In this document: in pieces, positions 1-12,412 of the stretch
Position numbering within the stretch: position 1 is the first letter of the stretch
Layout of the letters: every line of letters starts with the position of its first letter
DNA from: Trichoplusia ni
Lineage: Eukaryota > Arthropoda > Insecta > Lepidoptera > Noctuidae
DNA length: 64,000 nt
Direction of reading: 5' to 3'
Assembly: GCF_003590095.1 (NCBI RefSeq)
Contig: NC_039478.1
Location: 6,510,001 to 6,574,000 of the forward strand
Notes under the pieces: generated by a model
The model's input: the letters and a program-made list of their open reading frames with translations, nothing else
Database searches by the model: none
What the model was told of the DNA's origin: nothing
Program-made: the position numbers and the translations under genes

Positions 1-1637
1 TTTGCAAAGAAACTTATTCCAAATGAATTTGGAAACGCGGACAAGACAATTTATTTCGTTCTTATCTTCATTTGATTAGTCTTATTTAATAGACATGCCA
101 TATCCACAGTACATGCTAAAACGATCATATGCACATGAGTCTGTAATACTAATAAACAGTTTTATAAAACTAGTTTTCATTCCATTGCAGTTAGTATGAA
201 AGCGATGTGGATTTTTTTGAAATATCTTAGTTTTATTTTCTCGGTCAGGCCTATTAGAAGCGTAAGAGAAGCATGAAATATCTAAATACCATCGTCGAAC
301 GCAAAGAATTTCGCCGAAGCATCAACCATTGTACCTGAAGCCAGCAGTTGGCACTTCAGGTATTCCTGCCTGATTCTCCTTAAGGAGTACAATAGCAGTT
401 TCATTGTTTTCAAAACGCAAATTTGAATGGATTGCAGATAAAATCTTCGTTGACAGCAAGTTGCCTAGAACACTGTTACGTAATTTATTGTTATGGGGAC
501 CTTAAATATCATGCGACTTGGGTACCTATACTCGACCCGCAGACAGATATGCTCATTGCTCATTCAGTATGCATTGGTTCTAACTTGTATCATGTGGTCG
601 GAAGTTTAAAGACCACATAATTCTCTCCTCCTTATTTGTCTATAATAAATATTGATACCGACATTAATGGCAAAGCCCGAATCGCTGCAGGAAACGTGCT
701 TAGGAAATGTTTGGTTCAAACTTTTATAACTGTACTTTCTGGTAAAAAAGTGACAGTTGATCTATTAGGTACAATGTTTTCGTAATATTTAAAAAATAGA
801 ATATTGAGTGTCGAACTTCTTCAATTCTGCTTTGTAGTATCGAAATAGATAATACGTTTACGGTTCATTAGGTTGGTCCACAAATCCATCGTTTTACAGA
901 ACAAGTGATTTGTTCCGGGGTTTGAGTAAAGCAGCTTTGCAATTCCATAGCGTGGCCCACGCGATTAATCAATATTTCGTTATGAGTCATCGATGTGTTT
1001 TCTAATCGATTCATCGATTTAAATTTATTACTTCACAGATACTGTTTACAGTGTGGATCTTTTTTATTTGGGTAATCGGATACAGAATTTCACGGGCCAC
1101 AACCAGCTCCGCGGTTCGTAACGTAAATAAATTCTAAATTTATTGAATGTTTGGAACATCGCAATTTTGGGCAAAGTGTCTGGAATATTGAGTTTCAACC
1201 AAAATGTTGTATCCTGTAACAATTATTGAAAACGGAGTGAAATATGGTGTTTGGAAAAAGTGATAAATAGAATAGCTTTTTTCATTGCTCAGTATTCAAG
1301 CAAAAAATTTGGAATCTTAATAGCAAGAGCAGCAATAACGTGGTCTAGATTCGTTGCGCTGTGGCGTATGACCATGTCCATGTGAATTATGTAGCTCTCA
1401 CTGTGGTTGCATTTCACTAAACCGCACAGCAGCATTTATCTTCGGACTACATAGCATCAGCAGCATAATTTCAATGTGTTCGAAATTGGGAACATATTTT
1501 CTACTTTTAACACTTTCTACTGTAATTCCTGTACCAGCCATAATCCTTTACGTTTTAATGTTGTCTTCCTCTATTTGCTTCATTTTACCGCCATTATAGA
1601 ATTAATCATAATATGAAATTCCTGCTATACTACTTAC
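1..1637. other. AT-rich noncoding stretch
   Basis: No recognisable gene, RNA or repeat family is seen here. The open frames are short, AT-driven and have no splice-site support. Confidence 0.5.
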
Positions 1638-1709
1638 CATCATTGTCTGCTGAAGACGTAAATGCGACAATATCTAACGGATCTTGCTTTTCACAGTTAT
1701 CGGCAGTAA
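1638..1709 (-). CDS. Candidate 72-nt internal exon, unidentified
   Basis: On the minus strand an acceptor (ttaacttgcag) and a strong donor (gatg followed by gtaagtag) bracket 72 nt. Only one frame is open. It needs one base from the previous exon, reads TADNCEKQDPLDIVAFTSS and four more residues, and leaves one base over, so the exon preserves frame. The donor is near consensus, while the pyrimidine tract before the acceptor is weak. I recognise no domain. Any partner exons would lie at higher coordinates on the minus strand or outside the window. A chance coincidence of splice-like sites is possible. Confidence 0.3.
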
Positions 1710-4700
1710 CTGCAAGTTAATGTTTGTGTAACTAATGTGAAGAAATGGTTATTGCGCTGATCGATCAATTTTATGGTGGATTAGTCTTGAAATGTCCCGA
1801 TACATCATCGAAGAACAGTTGTTAGATGTATTTGCATTACGTCAACCTACAGAGTGAATTTAATGTGAATCGAGTCCTTAGATTATAGGGTTGCCAGTGC
1901 TACAATCCACTGAACTAATCAGTTCGTCATCTACCATTGCCAGAATGGAGATTTGCTCAATTTGAATTTCAACACTGAATGGAATGCAAACAACATGCAA
2001 CATTATTTTAATTTACTTTTTCTCTGGAGATAATGGCTATAAAAACACCTAAAGATGTTCATATTTTTTGTATTTTTAATTTATCTTCATCAGTTAATAC
2101 CAACCAGCTTAGGAAAATGCTAGCTGATTGGCAGCTGCTGTAGCGTGCAACAAGGCAAAGACATGTAATTGTGCGAAAGTGAACTGCGGAACGCATACAT
2201 ATTCATATTATTCGCTCCTTTCGTTCTCAATTGTTGAAAAAACTATTCCTCGTTGTACGCCATTCATTACATAACAAATATTAATGCTAAGATTATTATC
2301 ATTAAATTAATAAGTATTATTCGTGTCAAGTATATTATAACAAGCGTCTTGCTAGCGATTATTGTAAGTAATTTATTTAAATTAGTATTTATAAAAGGTG
2401 ATTGACTGACTGACAGGTTTGTATGTTGTATTAGTGTTAACATGACATTTAGAATGTTCAGGTACTTGTTGTAGGTTCAGGTACGCCTCTGAACTAGTAT
2501 TAAGGCCATATTCTCTGCAATTAATACCTTTAAGCTACTATGAACGACTTGGATATTATAAGAATTGTCCTTGGAGTATTTGCAATTCAGATCTATACCA
2601 TTCTGATAGTAAAAACTTTCCTATTTCTTTTAGATCAAAAGAAAGTGAAATAGTTCCTTTGATGCCTTCTCTATCAAAAATTACGTCATAATATATTCCA
2701 AGCATGTCTTCTAAACCTATTATATCAACAAATATGTATTACCTCATAAAATCTGTCATAATAATATTGAATGAGATAATAAGCATATCATATCATCAAG
2801 GAAGTTTTGAATTAGAACAAGTTAATAGTGATCATTCATCTTTAGTGTAACAATTAGTTGTGTTACTAATGGCCGATGCCCATGTATGGCGTGTATGGCC
2901 TGTTTTGTTTGGTCCGATTTAAATTGGACCGGTTTATCAGAGGCGCCCAGTTCCGTATCATGATCTAAATAAAATTTGCATATAATCGTATCAAATCGAT
3001 TCCACACAATTATAAATCCTACGCTTTTGAAATGTTTTTTCATAAATTGGTAGACAATTAGAAGTTAATCGATATCTTCCTTTCCGATATGTTTATTTTT
3101 GCTTTTGTTTATGTTTTATCACGATGTAGATACCTAGAGTTGTTTTCGGAATTACTTATTTTACACCAACACCAGTTTATTTATAGTCGATTCTCATTAA
3201 TCTAACTTTAGCACTATGCCTAGGCTGTTTAAATGTTCATGAACATTTGGCATTTCCAATGTTCATTCAATTTCAGCGACTGCAATACATTTAAACAATT
3301 TGTATCCAATTCTAAACATAGTCCATGGCTACAGTTTCAAACTAATTACCGTTAAAACTACAAACAGTTGCGTAATAGTAATTAAATGTAGCTTAACCAA
3401 GAAGTAATTGCCTGGTCCTACACAAACACGACCAATAGCCTTTATTCCACCGGTGGACTATAGATTAGACGTCGGTGCTTAGTGAGATTTATAGGCGGAG
3501 AAAATAGTCGGCAACGACCAAGGAAAGTGTTCAAGAAATTTTCTTTTAGATAACCCAGTTCTATTGCTCCAATATCGATCTTGTATACCTGAGTGGAATA
3601 TAAATTAATTAAAATGCTATATACTGTCACAGTATAAAAAGCTTTCTTAAAGTTTTAACAGCGTACCTTGAGGGACCCCTCACTTTTCCTATTAGTACAA
3701 TCCATTAAAAGTTTAGCTCTCATTAGCACTGCTTATGGATCTTTTGAAGAAACCTTTTCTGTGGACTGCACGTATACAAGGCAAAAAATAAGCTTTAAAA
3801 TATCCCATAAGCATTCAGCACCTTTCTTCGAAAATATTAAATACGACCATAAAAGCGGTAATGATGGCGGGTCTTGAACGAGCAGGACAATTTACAAATT
3901 TTATTATTTACTACACAAATTACTACAGTTAGCACTAAAATACTTCCCGCCCATTGAGTAGTTAAGACTTGGAACTAAGAATATAAATACAGGCTTAGAA
4001 TAATGGACTTTGTTAAAATTCCTGTTCTGATGGATCTATGGATCTTAGTAATCTTTTTAAGTACCTATGAGTTATGAGAATTCCTATACGTTCTGACGTT
4101 TAGCAGTTACAATTCTCATGTGAAGCATGAAAGACAAATAATAATCATTGCTCAATATTTTTTTTCTGTTTCAAAATTTAATTATACGTTATTTTCGAAT
4201 TATCAGATAAATTGATTTGTAACACACGAACCTCGTGGTTTTTAAATAAATTTACTTAACGCGTATAAATATTATTATTCTTCAAGATCATTTATAAAAT
4301 ACCGAGGCTATATTATTTTAAAAACTTTGTGATGTTTTGGTTTGCATTAAAACTTTGCACTATGATTTATTATTTAGCTAAGGTATATTTCAGCTATAAT
4401 TTTAGTACTGAAACCAAAAATGATTTCACGTTGCTTTTGGTACTAATGAGTCACACGTAAACTTTTGATGTGGGTTTCATTAATTAGTTTGTACGGTGCC
4501 ATGTTCCGTCTGTCTTTACTTACTCTACGTACACGACACCTCCATCAAGGGTTGTGACCTTTGCTCTGTTGTTAATTCAGTTCAGCATGATCATAAATTA
4601 AAATATTTACGACGAATCTCGTTGAAACAGAATATTAATTTATAACCGCGTCATGTGAACCATAGGAATCATATTAAATTTTCACCTGATCAGCATATAT

Positions 4701-7700
4701 AACACATGATTGACGCTAATTGGTAACACGAACAACTAGTTTTGTTAAACAGGTTTCAGCATGATCTGATTGCCCTAAGAAACGGATAAAAGCTTTGGTA
4801 TCATCCATTTGTGTTTAATTAAAGCATTAATGACTAGGCTATAACTAGCAAATGCGATTCAATAACATTCTATTGCGGGAAAGGAAACACGCATCACGTT
4901 TTATCTGATGACTTCGAGCAAATATACTTTGTAGGAATTTCTGTTGAAAATTAACTCTTCAAGCTTGTCGTGTAGGCAAACAAGATTATAAAATAGAAGC
5001 GTAATGCGCTCCTTTCTTCGGATCATTTCGTAACTCGAAGCACGCGGTGAGAAGGCACTAAACGGCAAATTTAACGATAATGGTGGACTGTATTACCTGT
5101 TTGCAAGCAAACCAGTTCTGAATGATCTTAAACGTGACACTGATTTGGTTACGTTGTCTTGTCCAATTACTTTTGATTTTGATTTGCGCCAGTTTGTCCC
5201 GATCTATTGGGTTGGAAGCTTGCGAAATGTTTAAGTGAGTGTTCTATCTGATGGGCTTACAAGGACGTTTATCATTGTTTGTTACTCTGTAGCAGCTGTC
5301 AAAGATAATTGGAGTAGATAATGATCTTGATAGGTAGACAGTATTTTGTTTTCATTTTATTTTTGATTTTCAGAAATGCCAGATTTTTTTTAGAAACAGA
5401 CTGTAGTTGTAACATTATTATAATGATAGAACCACGTGGTATTGGCTCCGCTATCTCCACCGGTTATGAAATCTCAACTCGTTGGACTATATTAAACTAA
5501 ATGGCCGTGATTTGTTACACTATTTATATAATTTTACAAGATTGGTATCTTAATGTCCACTGAACCGTATTTGGATGACGTTACAATGATACTTGAATTT
5601 AGCATTTATGTCTTTAAAACGATTGTCATTTGCAATGTTAAGACTTTATAATGAGAGCTCTTAAAGCTTCACTTGTTTTCCAAGAGTCCTTTGTATGTAA
5701 AGATCTCAGTTATTATGCGCTAGGTCAAAGTCATACAGACGTTTAACAGTCGTATTGTTTCACAATATGCGATTAGTTTCTTGGCCGTCGCACCCACGGG
5801 GCCGTTTTTGGCACTTAATACGGTTATCTAAGTTCGGTCTTTGAATACTGTCTAGACAAGTCCTAGATTTACGGTGGTCGCTTCGCGTAGGAGCCGTTAG
5901 CCTTGTGCCTGTATATTCCACTTGGATAATAAATTAGTCAATAAAACCATGAACTGACACGTTTGACAAACAATTTATAACAATTGAAGTTAACCTACGT
6001 ACGTTTTGAAATATTGGTTGTTTCAGTATTACATTGTAACTGTCTGGAAGACGATTAGATCATAATTGTTTCTAGAGCTTTGCTTCTTTGACTAGTATTA
6101 TAAAATCGAATAGTATTTGTATGTTTTTTTGAGCTCTCTCTAACTTTTCAAACCTAAAATCAGGAGGACGTCTTTGGTTCGTCATTATTTTCTTATGTAA
6201 TATATGTTTGTTACCGCAGAACGTCGGACTTCTTTTTTCATATAACGTGCAATAGTATATTTGGTCCCGCAAAGATTCCTTAAACTTGGGCTGAATAATT
6301 TATAATGTTTAAAAAAAAGGTTATCATTCTCATATCAGTGACAATTTAAAGTAAAGCTAATGTTTACTAAAACATTAAAACATACGTATTTTAATAAATA
6401 CTTTACGAATCTGTACGCTGAGAAGCATGCACAGAGGCAGCCCATATAAATATTTATATTAATATACATACCAAATTGTACTTTATGAGAAATAACGTCA
6501 AAAAGCTCATAATATATTAAGTTATTCAATTTATGCTGTCAATAAATTTAAACAAGGTGTAAGCTCACCTCTTTTATCGTAATCAATACGGAATGGCATA
6601 TTGAAAATTATAATGGATAGCATTTGGAATATAAATTTTCTATGGGCCTAACCCCTGGGCGTTGCTTTGAAGGGAACAGATTTATTCCTCCGCTTAAATA
6701 TTGTAGAATCTAAGTTCAACGTTTGTAGTTGAGTTATTGGTCACTTTAATATGATTGATTAAATTATTACCGAAGTTCGAAACTTCGTCAATTTCGGGTA
6801 GTCAATTTACTTTTATTTCAAAAATGTCTTGTTCAAAGAGATTAGTATTGTCTGCAGTTATGTCGTGTAAAGCTTTATTAGGATCATTAATTTCATGATT
6901 CATGTCTGGATGGATAAAAGTAATATAGGGGTTTGGCACATAACCAGACTTTCCCCTATTCGCTATAAGTCTGATCTTTTATATTCTTCTGGTGGTCGTA
7001 CAGCTTACCGTTTTTTTTATTGTTTTCCTTAACTGTCTGTCGTTGCTTATGTAATATAACAAGTGTTTAATTCGCTTGCTCTACTCTCAATTATATTCTT
7101 TAAAGATTCCAAAATTATGCTATAAACATACTAATAATATGTTAAAAGTGTTTTTATGGACATGTAATTACAAGAAATTGCTCTAATTTTAATCACGTAA
7201 TTTTCCAGAACAGTTATTAAGAAAGTATGAAATGAAAGTACAAAATAAAAATGCAAAACACCCGTTCTTGGCTCTAAATCGTAACTTTCGCCGGAGCGAT
7301 GACTTTGTGTGAATTATGATGCACTTAACAACACTATTTGCAATCGGTTGGGTTACTACGACGTAATTCTTCATGTCGATTACCATAATTTATGTCCGTC
7401 CGACAACCCACAGTCCTTAGCAGACGAACCGATTTTTTACTAGACAAATACTTTGGGATAGAGAACGTGTTTGGAAAATTTTCTATAATCGATTTACTCC
7501 ATCGAATTGTACAATACATTTCAGCTCAGCGATTTAATATTTGCGCAATCGGAATTATTTCCACTTGAGAATTGTTTAGAAATATTTATCGTCGAGATGC
7601 TATAGATTGTGCTTACCCAATTACCAGCTGATTACGTTGTAAAACTCGTAAAACAGTTCTATTTTACACTACCCTCGGCGTGGGCTTTCTAATGACCTAA

Positions 7701-8565
7701 TCCTGGGGGCGTATATAAGTGTGTCAGACTAGAACAACCAGCTGAGTTATGGTTACAGGGCCGATTATCGCGGAGCTGCGCAGGCGTCATTTGTTGAATA
7801 ATTGACGGAGGGAAACGTAATAAATAAATATAATGCGCCTATCTATTCTGGTAATATAACCATGGTCTGAAATTCATACTGTACTTTGGTGTAGGTGCTT
7901 AATGTAATCTTGAATTCTGTGTTTAACAAATTTCTCTTGAGGAACCATGGAAATTAAATTTCCTTAAGTGGAAATAGCAGTAGTCAGTGTGGCTAAAAAA
8001 GTGCAGTGGGTCAGCGTAGGTAGTCATAATAATATCTTGGATTATCCTCTAGAATTTAAAGCGAAAATTAATCCAAACCATTTTCTGTCTAAAATGATTC
8101 ACTATCAAAATATTCCACACACATTTCAAACGACGCATGAAGAAATACGAAAAGTAAAAACAAACAAAAAAAGTACCCAGTAGTCCCTAGTCGTTGCACT
8201 TAGCAAACGTTTGAGTAGAATTTGCATCAGCAGTGTTTGTTGTGTTTAAAGTTTCACCCGAGCCGCACGGAACGCCTGCATAAAATCCGCTTATGAAATA
8301 TGCAACGTATTGCGTTGAGTGATGAGAATGGAAGCTTTTAATTACTCCTAAAACTAAAATAAGAATTCTCAAATGGATGTGTTCATTTTCGAACCAGTGG
8401 ACCGTATGAAGTGGGTGAATTGAGTTTGAAAATGTATTGAGTGTCCTGTGAAGAACCTATTGGAATAAAATAATTTTGTCTGGTTGGTTTCTAGTTTGAA
8501 ACTTTAATGGGAAAATGTAGTTTTTATTATAATGACTAACTATTGGTTGCTACTTAGACTTTTTT
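1710..8565. other. AT-rich stretch without recognised genes
   Basis: Nearly 7 kb with no supported exon. A TATA-like string (gtatataagtg) at 7711 is followed by a short open frame from 7750, but spacing to an initiator is poor. GC-richer patches near 5780-5910 are not coding in any long frame. No SINE, LINE or tRNA signature was seen. Confidence 0.45.
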
Positions 8566-8799
8566 AAATAAATAAATAAATGCGGACAACATCACATACA
8601 TTGTTCTGAACCCAAAGTAAGTTGCTGAAGCACTTGTGTTATGGAATTCAGATACAACGAAGGTACCACAAACACCCAGACCCGAAACAATGTAGAAATG
8701 TGAATTTTTACATTGACCCGACCGGGGATCGAACCCGGGACCTCAGAGCTAGCGACACCTTGAAACCGGTGCTTATGCCACTCGACCACGGAGGTCGTC
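8566..8799 (-). mobile_element. tRNA-derived SINE, copy 1
   Basis: Read on the minus strand, the element starts at 8799 with a tRNA-like head. An A-box-like string (gtggtcgagtggc) is followed by a perfect B box (ggttcgatccc, plus-strand positions about 8722-8732). A non-tRNA body follows, and the element ends in a (ttta)n tail at 8566-8580. A second copy of the same body lies at 49077-49287, also on the minus strand. The head is not a functional tRNA, because the cloverleaf is not maintained. Such elements move using LINE proteins supplied in trans. A and B boxes form the internal RNA polymerase III promoter. Confidence 0.85.
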
Positions 8800-11775
8800 C
8801 TTTACGATGGCGGTTGTAGGTACAAAAACATAACCCACTTTAACGGATAGAAGCCTGTGTTAATCTAAGATGTCAACTATGCATGTCATAGAAATGGATC
8901 CGACTGTTTGAGCGTGAGAAGGTAACAAATTTATAAACATATTTTCGTATCTATAATGTTAGTTTGATAACTGATAATATTTGAATGATTCCCATCTAAT
9001 TTCTTATTTCCTTCGGTTCTCTTTCCTACTAGACAGTATCTCTATTAATGTTGATTTATTCCTTCTTGTAATTCGGTAGCAAGCTCAGGTATTCATAGGT
9101 TCTTATTCACACCGCTTCGTAGCTTGTGCAAGTTAGATTAAAATGTCAATATTTGCAATCTCAATCAATACATCATGTTGCAACACGGTTACATACTAAG
9201 GCTTGTCCTTTTATCGTTTTGTTATAACGTCGAATTGATCTGTTGCCTCAAATGGCTTACCACCTACGTCCTTATTGCTTTTAACTTTGTTTCATCGACG
9301 AAATGATTTTATTAGCGAATCGAACGAGTTTCCTTATTGGCGAGTTTTTAACTTCCTTTCGAAATATAATTTCATTCTCTCTTTTCATTTTTACGTTTTT
9401 TGTTAGGTGGAAGCCTGATGATTACTTTGTCTATACATGATTTACATCATCAGACATTAATAGAAAAGAATCAGCTTTATAATCTACTGCCTTGGGAAGC
9501 GCCACCAAATTGACCATGCGTAAAAAAAACCTAACACATAAAATAGCAAGATCTTTAAATATCCACGCGTTTCATTGTTCGCTGCCGACCTCACTTTTAA
9601 TTGTTTAACCCACATCTCAATCTAAACGTCTATCAAATGGACATAAGATAGCCATTAATCAAGCAACTAGTATGTTCTAAATAGCGTAGGTGTGAAAGCA
9701 GAACAATGCTTGATATTTTCAATGAATTCGTTAGGATAAAGTTGCATCAGACAGAAGCAAGTGTGCATTAAATATTGCGAAATTGCTATCTATTCATGAT
9801 AAGGCTGGCTTGAATTGAGTGTTGCGTTGGTTAATGTAACATTATAATAAAAGGATAATTGCCGGCTCTGTCAATCAATGTTTGTTTAATTAATCATATT
9901 CTTTGTCTAGCCAAAGGTTATGCATTCACAATTTTAATGTGTACAACGACTTGTGTTCCAACTACTTTTGGTGTATTATTGTTAGTTAAGTCATTAGCTA
10001 ATATGCTTTTGGTACTTAATACGATTTGTAATTCTGTTTTAATTTTTATCAATGTTAGAGAAAAATCATAAGTACTTAATACTTTTCCTAAATCATTAAA
10101 AATATTGTTTAGTTTTCGAAGTACGTGTTAATTATTATTTTTCTGTTTTTGTTCAAAGATTAATCTAACAAGCTTATAGTGAATTAACCGTGCACTCTCA
10201 CGGTTTTAATTCACTCTTTAAGATTGTTTTCTTTTGTATATGTAACGGTGTTATTTTACGGCCACACACTGTTCTCATACAAAATTAATTCCACGTCTTT
10301 GTTTTGATCTCGTTCATTCAAATCTATGGTAAGATTCTTATTTTCTCTTCTCGTCACACTTTTGTACCCGTTTTCTTTTCTATCTATATCATCTTGATTT
10401 TTAACGACGGTCGAAATTGTAACGAGTTTATTGTCGTTTGAAAGCAAATCTCATTAAATTAAAAAAATACTTCAGGAAATATTTTAATAAATTAATTTAA
10501 TGTTGGATTGTAAAAGTTTAACGACAAATTAAGTTTTTATTAATCAAGTGTCATGTTTCACAGACATTAAAATTTGCTCTTGAGATAAGGTTCCTAGAAT
10601 TGTCATAATTGATCGTTATTTGTACAGAACTTGAACATGATTTACACTTTCTTCATGATTATGGATTTCCTCCCAACAATCTCGTCAATGTCTATTACAA
10701 AGATGAATTAACTTGAACATTAAAACCTAATCAAAGTCTGACAATATGCTTAAAAAATAAATATCCTCTAGCCTGTTGATCACAAATTACTCTTGCGGTA
10801 TCTTGTGCAATGACCCTTCGGTCAGCTTACACGAATTAGCAAAAACAAAAAGCAATCAACTCTGAAGAGATAAAAAAAATTACGAAACCCAAATTACAAA
10901 GTATGATTCGATCAAAGATTATGAGTACCGTTGCAATGGATGGTTAAAGAATAGCTTTGTTCGAGTACGAACTGTAGCTAATTATTGCATCGGTTTAGTT
11001 CATGAATATTTGTTCGCAAGTAAGTAAGCAGGTATACTTCTTGTAGAGGAAGTTATCGTCTGTATAATATCCGCTACAAGCAAGGTATGCTTCAATGAAG
11101 GAAAGCGAAATGTGTTATCTGCGCATTTCATTTGCAATTTCTCCTCGTTTAAACAGCTATTTAAGGGGCTAGCTTTGCTGTCCGGCAGAAGTAAATCGTG
11201 ATTTTACTTTTCTTAGTACACTCCTGTCTAATTTAAGATTACGGCCAATACGTCAATGTGGATGTAATAGAGGTACAATAACGCCTTTTTACAGTAAGAC
11301 TGTTGCATTATTGAAGTTCGTGGAACATAGATATATGCTGTGAAGCTTCCGTTTTCGAAATGCATGTTTTATTTTGAAGGGTGATAGCCGGCACTCAGGA
11401 CTTAAAATTTTGTTTCATGCATAAAGTTTTACCGAAATTTAGTTGTTACTGGATTTTAAGTGTGGCTATTTTTAAAATGACTCTCGTTAGCGACGGAAAA
11501 GGAAAGCATTATAATTTGTGTTGGAGGTGTAAAGCTAGAATAATAATTACTTCTAACCTGTAGTTTAGCAGTTAATAAGCGCATTGGGTTGTGTCTGAAT
11601 GTTTTGGCTGTAGACGTTTCAAGCTTATTTTCCTTACATTGAATGATATATTTAACAGTTATTGGCATGATTCATTTAAAACATGGTTTTATTCGCTTTC
11701 CTGTTAGTTGCTTGCTGTAGTCCCAAGTAGACGCTTCACTGTAAATAAACCTTCAAACATTTTTCTCTATTTTAG
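8800..11775. other. AT-rich stretch upstream of the Rapgap1-like start exon
   Basis: No supported gene. The only structure noted is an imperfect hairpin at 10181-10212. The stretch should hold the first intron, or the promoter, of the gene starting in the exon at 11776, but no convincing upstream noncoding exon was found. Confidence 0.4.
10181..10212. repeat. Imperfect hairpin
   Basis: The left arm gaattaaccgtg pairs with the right arm cacggttttaattc across a 6-nt loop, with a two-base bulge. It is isolated and its function is unknown. Confidence 0.5.
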
Positions 11776-11972
11776 GAGCAGTTCATTTGAAGAGAAGAAA
11801 GATCTCGTGAACGGAGAATTGTGAGACTTAGACTTTAACGATTAGTAAGTTTAGAAGTGTCAGTTGGAGTTTGGCGAATGAAGTCGAAGGTGGGGAAGTA
11901 TTTGCCCACGGGCGGGCAAAAGGAAACTTATACTTTGCTTTCTGCGAGAAGGAGATACATGAAGAAGTTAAT
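11776..11972 (+). CDS. Rapgap1: Rapgap1-like start exon (5' UTR plus first codons)
   Basis: A strong acceptor (tttttctctattttag) ends at 11775. The exon then carries 102 nt of UTR with an in-frame TAA at 11836. ATG at 11878 opens 31 codons beginning MKSKVGKYLPTGGQKETYTL, and the exon ends two bases into codon 32 at the donor gtacgt (11973). The next recognised plus-strand exon, at 29318, begins with exactly the one base needed and would complete ATG. It then runs into a GoLoco motif, so the two are probably joined. The N-terminal residues are basic with no signal peptide. The Rapgap1 name rests on the GoLoco exon, not on this one. Upstream noncoding exons and the promoter were not found. Confidence 0.6.
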
Positions 11973-12209
11973 GTACGTATTTTTATTTTGTTGTTATTGA
12001 CATGTACTTTTTCTCATGCTTTTTCTGTTCACTAATATTGATGAGTTCAAGGAAGTGTTTTATTGCGCCCTTCGGTTTTGAGGTTACTTAATTAATTGTC
12101 AATCTCAGTGGTGGACAGTACGTATCCAGCAAAAGCAATTTGCAAAGAGCCTAGTGATTTCTGTCAAAATGCTGATAAACAAACGGTGCCGTATTATCCA
12201 TAAGGCACT

Positions 12210-12412
12210 TTAGGCCAGTGCCTAGGGGCCCACTATGACCAGGGGCCCACCACCAAAGTAGGAATCTAAAAAAAAACTCGACAAATTTTTCACTGAATGA
12301 AAATAACTTGAACCAAGCGGGCCCCCCGCTTGGTTCAAGTTATTTTCATTCACTTCACTCCTTTATTGCCTCGATCCCTCGAGGCCCCTAGATCCGGCCC
12401 TGTATACAAATG
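12210..12412. mobile_element. Fold-back-like repeat with perfect 28-bp palindrome
   Basis: A GC-richer patch inside the first Rapgap1-like intron. At its core, 12294-12321 and 12325-12352 are perfect reverse complements of 28 nt separated by three C residues. Flanking strings rich in ggggccc and cctaggggcc sit on both sides, for example near 12225-12250 and 12375-12395, and suggest a degenerate outer inverted repeat. No open frame is present. This is likely a small fold-back or MITE-type element. Family unknown. Confidence 0.55.

Noticed and set aside
4515..4556. Minus-strand 42-nt segment between acceptor-like and gtaagt donor-like strings
   Set aside because: The acceptor lacks a pyrimidine tract and the peptide is too short to judge. 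No supporting context.
7711..7806. TATA-like gtatataagtg followed by a short ATG frame (from 7750)
   Set aside because: The frame ends after 18 codons, no donor follows, and spacing to an initiator is poor.
8592..8819. Short open frames and a possible tRNA gene in the SINE; likewise at 49137-49463
   Set aside because: The B box and A-box-like strings belong to a SINE head. The cloverleaf cannot form fully and an identical body follows in both copies.
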